Positions 1 to 33,497 of a stretch of DNA of 64,000 nt are shown here, one piece after another. This stretch comes from Stictocephala bisonia (Eukaryota > Arthropoda > Insecta > Hemiptera > Membracidae): contig JAQJVL010000308.1 in assembly GCA_035578905.1 (NCBI GenBank), positions 962,501 to 1,026,500 of the forward strand, read 5' to 3'. Below the pieces are notes generated by a model. It did not search any database, was not told the origin of the DNA, and worked only from the letters and a program-made list of their open reading frames with translations. The translations under genes were made by a program, and so were the position numbers. The first letter of the stretch is position 1, and each line of letters begins with the position of its first letter.

Positions 1-315
1 GAGGGTCATGGTAATCGCGACGCGAGGTCCGAGCGAACCGTTCCGCATAGCATCATAAGTTCAACTGGTGTTTTTATTTTAGGTAGAGGGGTGAAGCGTG
101 TTGACGGGGTTCACACCACCGGTTACAAGGGTTAGACAATGTCACCTGATATTTGACTTTTGGCAAGTACATGTGGCTAGTAATATTATTTAAATTTCAA
201 TATTGTAACAGGTGAATATGTTATGAGTATGTGAGTAACAATTTATGCTTAAGAGATTACAAAAACAGATAGGAGGAACAAACTATTAAATTACTTAGTT
301 ATAAATTATAAGTAA
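1..315. other. Unassigned sequence upstream of the retroelement ORF
   Basis: No reading frame or repeat is recognised here. The first 150 bases are GC-richer than the AT-rich sequence that follows. They could be the 5' untranslated region or promoter of the retroelement that starts coding near 316, but nothing in them proves this. Confidence 0.3.
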
Positions 316-1003
316 CTATATGTACAATATCTAATACTAAGTACAAACGATCTGAAGGCTAAACTTGAATCTAATGTATTAAAGCATGAATATATTCTAT
401 CCGAAAACAGAATACAGAGATTGAATTACGTGAATGATTCTTTAGAACAAATAAACAAATGTAAAGAATCTGCTGTAAATACTTTAAAGGGCAATATTGA
501 AGTATTGAAGAATGAGATCTTAAGTTTTGAATCTAAAAATTCATGCAATAAGGATAAGTGGGTTGATGACATCATCATAAATGCTTATTTTGCTGCTATG
601 GAAGAATGAATGTATTGATGGCCATGACATTTTATTTCTAGGCCCTTCTATAACCCTTACCATTAAATTCGCTTTGTTAGATAGTTTGCAATTAAACACG
701 TGTTACAAATGTAAATATGCCTTTCTATGTATCAGCAACTATGACAATGTTGGGAAAGAAGATGGTGGCTCTCACTGGAGCTTGCTGTTTGTGAACAGAG
801 CAATTAATAAAATATATCATTTTGATTCAATGCAGCCAGTAATCAAGTCTTCAGCTGAGTCTGTCGCTGTAAACCTAGGTCTACTTCCCTGTGATGTTAC
901 TGATATGCCATGCATCCAACAGAAGCAGGCGTTTGAATGCGGGGTGCATGTGTTAGCAAATGCGAAATACATTGCTTATCATTATTGCTTAACTAATGAA
1001 TAA
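316..1003 (+). pseudogene. Coiled coil plus Ulp1-like (C48) cysteine protease domain of the retroelement
   Basis: The frame is open from 316, and residues encoded to about 540 form a charged, leucine- and isoleucine-spaced helix that looks like a coiled coil. KWVDDIIINAY (559-591) matches the Ulp1-type entry 'W-L-x-D-x-x-I-N'. A frameshift near 600 moves the domain to the frame starting at 581. There the catalytic set is visible: His in GSHWSLL (773-775), Asp in YHFDSM (824-826), Gln in CIQQ (920-922) and Cys in FECGVHV (938-940). The His-Asp distance (17) and Gln-Cys distance (6) equal those of yeast Ulp1. Members of the C48 family cleave SUMO or related ubiquitin-like proteins; the activity in a retroelement is unknown. 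The copy is broken by the frameshift. Confidence 0.7.
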
Positions 1004-1142
1004 AATGTCTCTTTTACTGATTGGTTTTCGGGAGGTGTTAAAACAACAATAGCTTGTGACACAAATTTAAACTGCAATACAATCTGTTCACCTAACAAAG
1101 TACCTGACAAATCCAAACATAAAGAAATAGATTATACTTACA

Positions 1143-1993
1143 AACATCAAAATAAATGGCATAACATTCATCACAGAAAAAAGTAAAAAAAAAAAAAAAA
1201 ACTGTCAAAGAAACAATCAGCAAAAACCGTGATAAGTAAAAATAAATTTGAAGTTCTTGACACACTGAATTGCACGTATATATCTAAGAGTAACAAACAA
1301 ACCAGCTCCCCAAGCACTCCTACACAGAACCCTATGCAAAATGCTGATTCCTATATAAGTGTGAAGAAAACTATCAAACGACATTTACGGTTAGCACAAA
1401 ACACAGTATAAGCTTAGTTGAATATTGTTAGTGATAGCCATGGAAAAGATCTTCCATTCTATCTCGCACAAAAGAGCAGTGGAAAATGGCAAATATACAA
1501 CTATTGCCAGCCTGATGCGCCATTGGAAACTCTAATTGAATCAGTTCTGAACACATCTGACTTCAAGTCACTCTCAAAAAACGACTGTGTGATTATCATA
1601 GGTGGGACGAATAATATTTCTATACATGCATTTGAGAATAGACAAAAAGATTTTGAATAATATTTCAGAGTACTTAAAAAAGCATCTGTCTGATTTTAGC
1701 CATACTAATCTAATATTCTCTACACTCCCTTATAGATACGACCTAAATCATGCAAGTCCTGAAAATAAACTGATTAAGGGGGCAAACTCAGTTATAAGGC
1801 ATTTATGTTCCATGCACGCCCATGTCGAGATCCTGGAATTATATTATATCTCTTGGAAAGGAAGTACCACACAAACCATGGCCTCCATTTGAATAAAAGG
1901 GGAAAGAAGCTAATTGCCATAAAGATTGATAATTTAACCAACAAGTTGCTTCTGGATTCCATTCCTCTTCAGTTAACTAAAAAAAATCATTGA
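1143..1993 (+). pseudogene. Low-complexity linker and SGNH (GDSL-type) hydrolase domain of the retroelement
   Basis: A lysine/serine/threonine-rich linker (1143-1410) precedes an SGNH hydrolase fold. Block I is SDSHGKDL (about 1430-1453) with the nucleophile Ser, block III is IIIGGTNN (about 1590-1613), and block V is NHGLHLNKRGKK (about 1879-1914), where the catalytic His is expected. The domain is split over three frames (1418-1660, 1602-1892, 1805-1993) by indels and one stop just before block I, so it is a pseudogene. SGNH domains act as lipases or esterases and occur in ORF1 proteins of CR1-type LINEs. The position between the protease and the macro domain suggests one ORF1 polyprotein. 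Confidence 0.68.
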
Positions 1994-2104
1994 GTGCTCC
2001 ACTCATTCCATGGAAACACACATCTAGGTGATGAAAAAATTATTATGTCACAGAAAAACGAAAGCAATTCCAGTATTTTTTCTAAAAAGCACTTATCAAA
2101 CCCA

Positions 2105-2645
2105 TTACAATAGTTAAGGCAGATATGGCAGAGATAATTGAAAAATCGGAGAGCAATCCATCCATAGCCTTTGCCCATTGCAAATCTGCTGATCTGGATG
2201 ATAAGAGACATTTGAGCAAAGGTGTGCTGTCACATTCCGAAATAAATTTGGTCGTCCTTCCATTTCAAACTGTTTAAATGAAAGGTTAACTTTACAAATT
2301 AATGGTAATAACACTGCAGTTTATGGACTAGTTACTAAGGAAAAATACTATGAAAATCCGTCAATACTAGAATATAGCCAAGCCTTTGATCACCTTATTA
2401 AGGATTTTAATAGCCGGAACCTAACAAAATTAATTTGTCCCCCGATGGGTTGTATAAGAGATCAGATTTCACCACAAATATTTTCAAAAAATATTGTGGA
2501 ATTCTATTCCAAAACGGGTGCTTCAGTGGAGATTATTCTTAAAGATGAGAGGTCTTCAAGAACACTACGAAGTGGACTTAAACACGAGGAATCTTCCAGC
2601 ATTTTAAAGAACTGTATAGACAAGGAACTGAAAAAGCTTACTTGA
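2105..2645 (+). pseudogene. Macro domain (ADP-ribose-binding, TARG1/OARD1-like) of the retroelement
   Basis: The N-terminal part (2105-2220) reads KADMAEIIEKSESNPSIAFAH followed by CKSADL, which resembles 'x-LAHCVSADL' in macro domains of the OARD1/TARG1 type. After a frameshift the domain continues VTFRNKFGRPS, then VYGLVTKEKYYENPS, which matches the 'x-YYLVTKxxxxxKPT' strand, and ends with LTKLICPPMGCIRD, which matches the conserved 'SMPxIGCGLD' phosphate-binding loop, though the usual GCG glycine is replaced. Members bind or hydrolyse ADP-ribose on proteins. The stretch 2566-2645 is a charged tail. One frameshift at about 2220 and the degenerate loop show decay. Confidence 0.68.
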
Positions 2646-2891
2646 TATCTACTTCTCTTGTCAAAGATAAACGTGTTCAGCAAAAAGATACCTTGGACAT
2701 ATCAGTGACTTCAAGACAGCAAGTAGTCAGTCACCTACGAGCACGCCAAATTCTAGTTTTAATAAGGGCATCAACCCCACATCCTCAAAATGGCACATCA
2801 CTTTATATACTGGACAGTTCTACACCTACAAAGACTGGATTTCCCTCTGTTGGCTCTTCCTCACAAGACAGTCTCGTAAATGTAACTGTGA

Positions 2892-3105
2892 ATGAATCTG
2901 TGTAAAAAAAAACTCTTATGTAGCAAATATAAAACCATGCAAATAACACAACATTTTAGAATTCTCCATCAGAACGCAAGGAGTCTTCTACCAAAAATAA
3001 ATCAGATGGAAGTTTTAATTGATCAATTTAATCCTGATATAATGTTGTTAACTGAGCACTGGTCAAATGATAACATTCTTGAATGTATTACATTCAATAA
3101 TGGGC
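2892..3105 (+). pseudogene. N-terminus of a LINE ORF2 endonuclease (EEP family), truncated
   Basis: From about 2940 the frame encodes FRILHQNARSLLPKINQMEV, then LIDQFNPDIMLLTEHW. This is the start of the apurinic-type endonuclease of non-LTR retrotransposons: the Asn of 'QNAR' binds metal and the Glu of 'LTEHW' is catalytic. The frame stops at 3134 and homology ends near 3100, where a repeat also present at 24640-25690 begins. No reverse transcriptase follows, so the copy is 3'-truncated. This domain identifies the preceding Ulp1-SGNH-macro region as part of a LINE. Confidence 0.7.
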
Positions 3106-4060
3106 GAATATATTGGCGAATGAAGTGTAGTTAAATATGAAGTGTAAACCATTTTAAAAGTTAATTTTTTCATTTGTTTACTTAGTTTTAAAAGTTGTAA
3201 AATTCAGTACTTATTTAAAAGCATACAATATTAATTTGTAAATTTATTTCCATTTGTAGCTGTAAAACAATTAAAAAGTAAATTTTTAAAGAAATATATA
3301 GTTTTATTCAAATAGGATAAAATCTAATTTACAATAATTTTACGTATACCTATTTTTTATAATATAAAATAAAATGTAACTATTATTGATTTAAAAAATG
3401 TATATTTTTTATACAAAATATTTAGTTAGTAACATTCTTTTTCACGCATATCTTGACGATCGGTGTCTTAAAAATAAAGAAATAAGGAACCATAGTTTGC
3501 TTACGTAAGTACACTTACGTACGCGTACACACAAGTTTGTTTGTTGTTTATGTTAAACGAAATGTAAATTGTATTGTATTGTATTGTAAATTGTATTGGA
3601 CATAAGAGATTTAAATATTATATCACCTAGCTTAAATTCATCTCTTGTATAATGGGAAAATATGCGGATAATCTGTTTTCTACTGTTAACAATAGATCAT
3701 TATTTTTCACAAAATTAAAGTACTTTTAATAGAATTTGTTCAAGATTACAGATGTATATCGATTAATAAATTCAAACAATTTTTACCATACATGATGATG
3801 CAGTTTTTAAGTAAGTTATTTATTAAAGAAAATTCTTACTAGGCTTCTACTTAATATTGATAACATGTAACGTGGCTTGCTATCTGTAGTAACCTTGTAG
3901 TCGGTCATAGACCCAGTTGAATATAAATAAAACAGCTATTTAATATTAAAACCTTGTTAAATAATATCAATATGTTATTAATATTATTAATACAACTAAT
4001 CAAATGTATTCCCATTAGATATTTTACCAAAATAAACTTATAAATATACGGGTGTATCAT
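3100..4060 (+). repeat. Dispersed repeat A, copy 1 (inverted partner at 24640-25690)
   Basis: The sequence matches the reverse complement of 24640-25690 over most of its length. Shared blocks include TTAAATATGAAGTGTAA (near 3133), CGATCGGTGTCTTAAAAATAA (near 3459) and TATGTTATTAATA (near 3970). It contains the same LINE/SINE-type 3' tail (ACGATCGG-GTCTTA followed by AATAAA-like repeats) seen at 27960-28020. No coding potential is seen. Ends are approximate. Confidence 0.7.
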
Positions 4061-4309
4061 TTACGCTAAGCAAACGTTTGCAGCTTTAGTTTCAAGAACT
4101 ATTAATGTTCAGTTATAGATGAATATATTTAAATAAAAGTTCATTATGTAGCTTGTGATAATGAATGTTACATAAATGTGTACTAAAAACATTACAGGGT
4201 AAACTGGATGAATGGCATTAAATTGATTACAAGATTTTCAGCTTCAAAAACCAATCCCAGATGTAGTGTTATTACAATACAGTCATAGGCAAAAAACCAA
4301 GAACCTTTG

Positions 4310-4560
4310 GAAGTGGTTCAGCTTATCCTTGCGCGTAAGGACAAAATGAACCATTTCTGATTTTAGCACATGGAGGACAAAGAGAACCAAAGACAACCTG
4401 TACCACTCAGGAGTGTGGTCCAGTTTGTCTGTTTACGAAAGGACAATCTGTACCACCTTGAAATTTTGCACGCTGCGGACAAAGTGTCCCAACGACAATC
4501 TGTCCCAAATAAACTGGCTTAGTTTGTCGTTGGGACACTGTCGCGTCCCCGCGCCAAACA
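4310..4560 (+). repeat. Palindromic repeat B, copy 1 (inverted partner at 26280-26535)
   Basis: Short alternating sense and antisense copies of a ~15-base word (GACAAACTGGACCAC and its complement) are strung together, for example GACAACCTGTACCAC followed closely by GTGGTCCAGTTTGTC. The reverse complement of 26280-26535 shares the order of these words and the unit TTGCACGCTGCGGA. The array would fold into several hairpins. Its origin is unknown. Confidence 0.6.
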
Positions 4561-4847
4561 CCATCTGGTAGAGTGGCGAGATCAGGTAGTTTTAGATGTG
4601 ACATAGGAGCGCCTCCGGAAAGGGGTGAGTAGGCGCTCCCCAGCCGGTGTCGTGGCGTTAGAGCGACGTGATTTTAGAGCGACACATTGACAGCAAGTCA
4701 TTTACCAGTCACTTCCTAGAAATCGGAGCGGGTCAGTTAATAGAAGAAGGGTGACACCAACTACCCATTAAAGATATTACTAAACCATAATATATTAAAA
4801 TAATATTTAGTGTGAGTGTAAAAGTTAAATAGAATATATTCTATAAT
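4561..4847. other. No feature recognised
   Basis: Moderately GC-rich for 150 bases (GCGCCTCCGG near 4610, TCGTGGCGTTAGAGCGACG near 4648), then AT-rich. The GC-rich part could belong to repeat B or to an unidentified short element. Confidence 0.3.
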
Positions 4848-4901
4848 TTGTTGAGTATAGAAATATGTTTGACATCATGCGTGACACTGATAAACCACAA
4901 G
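4848..4901 (+). CDS. Candidate upstream exon of the serine protease gene
   Basis: A short open stretch ends in a strong donor, CAAG|GTAAGC at 4901/4902. It leaves one base of a codon, which is exactly the phase needed to join the first recognised protease exon at 8096: CAAG + CTTGTGG gives Gln-Ala-Cys-Gly, so the protein would read MFDIMRDTDKPQACG. It may start at the ATG at 4865 or behind an acceptor near 4860. There is no signal peptide, so the true gene start would still lie elsewhere. The support is only splice consensus and phase. Confidence 0.22.
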
Positions 4902-5735
4902 GTAAGCTATATTTGAATTGAGCTATGCGATAAATGCGGTATACAAACTTACCTAAACATTTATATCATGTCATGTTATGTCTTCGCTCCTGAGTTCTGT
5001 AAATTATTTGTTTGTATCTCGTTTGTGACTATTTAAAATGATATTACAATTGAATTAGTTTTCCGAATAGCCAAGCCACCGATGGGAAGGCGACACCGAA
5101 GATGCGCTATATTAGCCATACAATTGTATCGACAGAGGGCTGATTTTCTTTCAACTGTATGGTTCGTGTTTTAATTAAAAATCGTCAAGAATTACACTTA
5201 AAGTTTCGCATATTTAACTGCAAAAAATCATAAAATTAGTAAATGTTCTACAAATACCAGCTTACTTGGTTGTTACTTTATTTACCACCAAGTAATCTGG
5301 TGGACCGACTTACTTCATGTTCTACTAGATTACTTCTTCGTCTATTAAAGTGTTACGATACAATAATTATTACGGACCAAATTATTGATAAGAGACTCAG
5401 GAATTTTGGTATTTTTGTTGGAGAGAAACTGCCACTTTAATTAATTAATAACAATTAATCGTATTGAATTTCTTGTTAATTTTTACTTATTCCAAAAGAG
5501 ATATAGCTCTCAAACAGTATTTAGGTGAAAAGCTTGTTAATTATATTTGACTAGTTGAACTAAGTGTCACAACGGTGTTATACAATTCATAGTCAGTTCG
5601 CAGACATTGCCGAATCCTTAGAACAATTATCTCACTGGAAAGATAAACAAACTGCTGGAAAATAACGTATATTGATTAGAGCACCAAGTGAAACGCAGTT
5701 TGTAATTTGACTTTTCTGTCTGAATTATGAATTAT
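4902..5735. other. AT-rich sequence without recognised genes
   Basis: Only short chance reading frames are present, such as a 65-codon frame at 5243-5440 with no recognisable motif. If 4848-4901 is an exon, this is intron. Confidence 0.3.
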
Positions 5736-5739
5736 CTTC

Positions 5740-6495
5740 AACTCTGCCTTTGAGCATCATCTTTCAAAAAGAAAATCTATATGTGGCAAGAGCAGCAACA
5801 GTTGTGGGAAATCTCTTGCCAGCTCTTCAAGAACAAAGATAAGAAGTAAGGACCACTTCCATGAGGTTTTTACAATTGCTGATGCGTCTGATACTCTAGG
5901 CAGAGATGTGGACCCCAGACCAAGCGTGATAATTACCAAGTGGATTCTGTCGTAGAATTCTACAGAACAGACAGACTGTCTGTACATATTCCTCTGCTTG
6001 AAAACAGAATAACAGGGATATGAAAGAGTGGTTCAGCCATGAAGTAACATGTTTTGAACATACCCTACTAGATTATGTTGTAAATATTACGAATACTTTC
6101 ATTTATATTAATACCTTAAAAATTGTTGTTGACATATTTGAAAAAAATTTGGAAGGATGAAAGGGCGATTTTTTTGTTTTGACAGAGTTGAAAAAGTTTT
6201 GAAAGGGAGGAAAACTAAACAATTTCAGACTCACAACGAAGCTTGGCCAATAGTGAAGCAATAAAGGGGCGAAATTATTGGCGGGAAAAGTTAGAATATG
6301 GTGAATATCCCCATCCATGGTTCTTCGTGAATGTGACAAGGATACATTTCATTTGGTTAACAGCCTACTGGGGATATTGTGCACATTAACTGTTAGTAAT
6401 GCTAGTTCAGAGAGGACATCACTGATCAAAACTTATCTAAGGTCAACAATGACAGAAAACAGATTGGTAGGGTTGGCGTTGTTGAACATTCACAA

Positions 6496-6505
<10 letters not shown>
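5740..6505 (+). pseudogene. hAT-family transposase remnant with C-terminal dimerisation domain
   Basis: The clearest part is 6317-6505, which encodes LLGILCTLTVSNASSERTS and KTYLRSTMTENRLVGLALLN followed by IHKDI. This is the hAT C-terminal dimerisation motif ('L-x-x-LPVTTAxxERSFS ... LRxxMxxxRLxxLALLxIHxD'). Upstream, 5940-6000 in another frame reads VEFYRTDRLSVHIPLLENRI, which fits the 'YYRxxxFxPxLD' stretch preceding it in transposases of the 52-kDa-repressor/ZMYM type. Stops and frameshifts interrupt everything between. hAT transposases cut and paste DNA and leave 8-bp duplications; no terminal repeats were found here. Confidence 0.65.

Positions 6506-6543
<38 letters not shown>
6499..6543. 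repeat. (TA)n microsatellite
   Basis: About 22 uninterrupted TA units directly follow the IHKD codons of the hAT remnant. Confidence 0.95.
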
Positions 6544-6547
<4 letters not shown>

Positions 6548-6559
6548 ACCCTGAACAAA

Positions 6560-7765
6560 ATTATTAATCTGTTTAAAAAAAATTGAAAACACAGAATAAT
6601 ACTATAGTAGTTTTCGTGTAATTAATTTTTTTCCAACGCCTACCAGAGTTGGAGCGCACTGGGCAGAGTAATTTAGAAAATGGTTATTTTAATTTAATAA
6701 TTCCCGTGGGCGTTTACTTTTAAACGAATTTAGAAGAAAAAAGGTTTGATCATTAGAAAATGTTACGTTAATCGCTCATCCCACAGCACCACGAGTTCCA
6801 ACCGGCCAACCGTAGCGTAGTTTACTTTGAATTTAACTAAATACTCGTATTAAACTATTGAAGTCAAAGATGTTTTATTAGACTATTAAACTGTTAAATA
6901 TAAATATTAGGATAAAAGCTGTTTTTTTAACAATTTGTAGTTTCGTAGGACTAACAGTAATTACAAAATGTATTTGTATTTCAATAAAGCTTTATGACAA
7001 ACCTTCAAATTATAGTTCCCTTTTTCCAATATGCAAAAGCACTATACGGTACATTATAAAACACTCCAGTTATTCATTTATTGTCCGTTCTTTGGATTGA
7101 TTTAGATTACAGTTCATACAATTCAAATTTCAACATAGCTAGTTTGGTTGCAATAGATTTAAGCGAACACAAAGATCATAATGCAAAAGTTTTTAAAATG
7201 TGAAAAAAAGTTCGAATTCAAAAAGTGATTTTTTACTAAAAGTTGTAAAACTATTGCGCTAGTAAATCACAGAGTTTTATAGTTGTGTTACTTATGATCT
7301 TCAAATTATAATATTAAATTATTCACTGTGATTTAAACTTTTTAAATAGTTTACAAAACATAAATGTGGTTAATTGAAATATTTAAGGCCCTATTGTGTT
7401 CAATTTAACATTTTAAAAATTTCCAGGAGAGAGCCGCCACATCACCTGTTCTCCCCTGAACATGTATTCTTGACCCCAGTATAGTGCCCCCCCCCAAATG
7501 TCTCCCTGGATCCACCCTGTATTGTTTAGGGCCGGGGGTGGAAGTTGACAGGATCAGTGTTTCTATTGTAGTTAGATGTAACAACGCCTGTTTTGCTAAT
7601 AGCACAAGAGGAGGAGAACACGTTTTTCTTTTTTCACATTGGCTGTATTTTATTTATTTAAACTAAACATTAAAAGTACATTAAAATGTTTATAAATAAC
7701 TGATTATGTTATAATAATATTATTAATCAATAAAATTAAGATATATTAAAAAACTCACACGTTAG
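6560..7765. other. AT-rich non-coding sequence
   Basis: No gene or clear repeat is seen. A GC-richer patch at 7425-7630 (with a run of nine C near 7490) may belong to an unidentified element. Confidence 0.3.
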
Positions 7766-7769
7766 AGAG

Positions 7770-7990
7770 TTGCTCCTGGCAGGTTAACGTTGTTGTCAGA
7801 AACCCCTTCCCCTCCGCAAGCTGTACGTAATCTAGTCCAGAGTTACTCCTGGCAGGTTAACGTTGTTGTCAGAAACCCCTTCCCCTCCGCAAGCTGTACG
7901 TTGTTGTCAGAAACCCCTTCCCCTCCGCAAGATGTACGTTGTTGTCAGAAACCCCTTCCCCTCCGCAAGCTGTACGTAATCTAGTCCCCA
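7770..7990 (+). repeat. Tandem repeat, ~40-80 bp unit
   Basis: The unit GTTGTCAGAAACCCCTTCCC, continuing CTCCGCAAGCTGTACG, occurs four times (from 7791, 7865, 7903 and 7941). The first two copies are also preceded by CTCCTGGCAGGTTAACG. This is a compound tandem array just 5' of the protease exon at 8096. Confidence 0.85.
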
Positions 7991-8095
7991 AGTAGACACA
8001 AGGCTAGTCTTGTCTCTTTGAAAAGATACATTTTTCACCTAACTGTGAACTGAAATGTTTAATCATGGTGTCTTTTTCTGTGTGTATGTATGTAG

Positions 8096-31881
<23,786 letters not shown>

Positions 31882-32399
31882 CTTTTGAGTAGACTACAAA
31901 TTAGTATTAATTTTACAGTATTAGCTTACTTTAAAATCATAGGTATCAATGTGTCCTTTAAAAAATAGTAGACGAATATAAAATATTTTTTCTAATTATT
32001 GGCTTATATTACCAAATGGATATCATAAAAAATTAAAGGACTTCAAATAATATCAATTTCTTAATCAATAATTATTATTAACTATACTATACTTCCATCC
32101 ATATTCCTATTAGTAAATATTCTATTTTATTTATTCTACTAAACTATGGTTTAATATTGATTTATCTTGAAAGATTAAATTTAAGTACACTGTACACATT
32201 TTTTATTAATATTACTTATGCTTCCACACAGCAGTAAAAAGAGAAAACTAATTCTCTTGGTAGTATATATATTGTATGGTTTTTTGTCAGCTACCATTTC
32301 TTTTTTAATTTAAAATTATGTAAAAGCTAAGTTTTATAGTTGGATAAAAAGTCCAAAAGTCATTACACTATAACAACAATTTTAAATAAATAAATAAAT
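31882..32399 (+). other. Probable 3' UTR and downstream sequence of the protease gene
   Basis: AT-rich. The first clear AATAAA-like cluster is TTTTAAATAAATAAATAAAT near 32381, but that cluster also coincides with the tail of the LINE that follows in the other orientation. Confidence 0.35.
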
Positions 32400-33189
32400 A
32401 ACATATGACCTCTTGTCACAAAGCTAAATCCAATTTATCAAACCATTTAAGACCTGCCTCACTGATTCTATTTATGCTAGTTACTCCCTCCATAAAACAG
32501 TGCAAGGGATACTCTCGAGCTATGTGATCCATTGTTTGGATTGATTCCCCGCAATCACATGACTGATCCATGTCAATCCCCATTTGTATTTCCAGTAGTT
32601 ACATCTGCCCACTCCAGTTCGGAACCGCTTCAATAATATCCACTACTTACGAGGGAGGTTCATCCCACCACAAGTATTGACGGATCGTTAATAAGCAACT
32701 TAGATCTTCCATCTAAACTGTTCCACGCTATGGCCCAGCTAGTATTGGGCGAGAAATTTGATCTGCTCAACTGGAAATTAGTAGGTAGAGGTGGGTTTCG
32801 AGATTTTAAGCGACCCTTCTGACGTGGGAGATCCTGAGTAATGGGGAGGTGCGGGACATTCAAGATCTTTTTAAATTCTTTATGTAGTGCCTCCTGACAT
32901 TTTATTTATGGAGGAGCTATAATGCACAGCACCAGGAGCCAAGGTAATGGAGTTGCCATGAGAGTACCACTAATAGCTTTCATGGCTCTATTAAGTTGGA
33001 CATCAATCGCATTTGTAAATGCGCTATTTAGCCATACCGGAGCACTGTATTCAGCAGCTGAATAAACCAGTGACAAAGCAGTAGTAAGCAGGACTTGTGC
33101 GTTGGATCCCGAAGTTGTTCCTGCAATATGATGTAGTACATTTGCCCTGGTTTTAATTTAAGCTGCTGTTTTTTGAAGATGGCTTTTAA
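32400..33189 (-). pseudogene. Jockey-like LINE (family 1), C-terminal part
   Basis: Minus-strand translation gives VYSAAEYSAPVWLNSAFTNA, TPLPWLLVL, HLPITQDLPRQKGRLKSRNP and, at the end, the cysteine motif CDCGESIQTMDHIARECPLH (about 32490-32560), the CCHC-like terminus of jockey/R1-type RT proteins. It is the continuation of 36143-36885; a Harbinger element separates them. Stops and frameshifts are present. Confidence 0.8.
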
Positions 33190-33497
33190 AGGTAGGTGCA
33201 CACAGATCGTCATCGGACGGACGGCACGCATCGGACGGATCGGACGATTAGATTTGATGCATTGTTTTCAATTGGAGTGCGCATACCTATCCGCATCGTA
33301 CGCATCGTAGATCGGAAATGTCGTCAGGAATCCCGAGAGGGGCATTGAAGCCGACGGCTCCGTTCGGATTGAATGACTCACCGGCATTTCCGTTCTGGTG
33401 TGCGCAGTAGGACCGTCACGCATTATCCATTTCTACAGACGATTGACTAGTACAGTAGCGACTGAACACGTGGTATTCTTATTTTCTACACACAATT

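Larger units (their letters stand above)
316..3105 (+). mobile_element. Decayed non-LTR retroelement with Ulp1, SGNH and macro domains before the endonuclease
   Basis: Four coding blocks follow one another on the + strand in the order expected of one polyprotein plus a second ORF: coiled coil with Ulp1-like protease (316-1003), SGNH hydrolase (1143-1993), macro domain (2105-2645), and the first ~45 residues of an endonuclease typical of LINE ORF2 (2940-3105). Several frameshifts and stops separate or interrupt the blocks, so the copy is dead. It is cut at about 3100, where a dispersed repeat begins. SGNH (esterase) domains are known in ORF1 of some CR1-type LINEs; I do not recall the full combination seen here. 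That all four blocks belong to one element is inferred from order, strand and close spacing. Confidence 0.6.

Noticed and set aside
4407..4604. 65-residue reverse frame
   Set aside because: Falls in the palindromic repeat B; no domain and no conservation of frame in copy 2.
6103..6339. 78-residue reverse frame
   Set aside because: It lies antisense to the hAT remnant, which has clear family motifs on the + strand.
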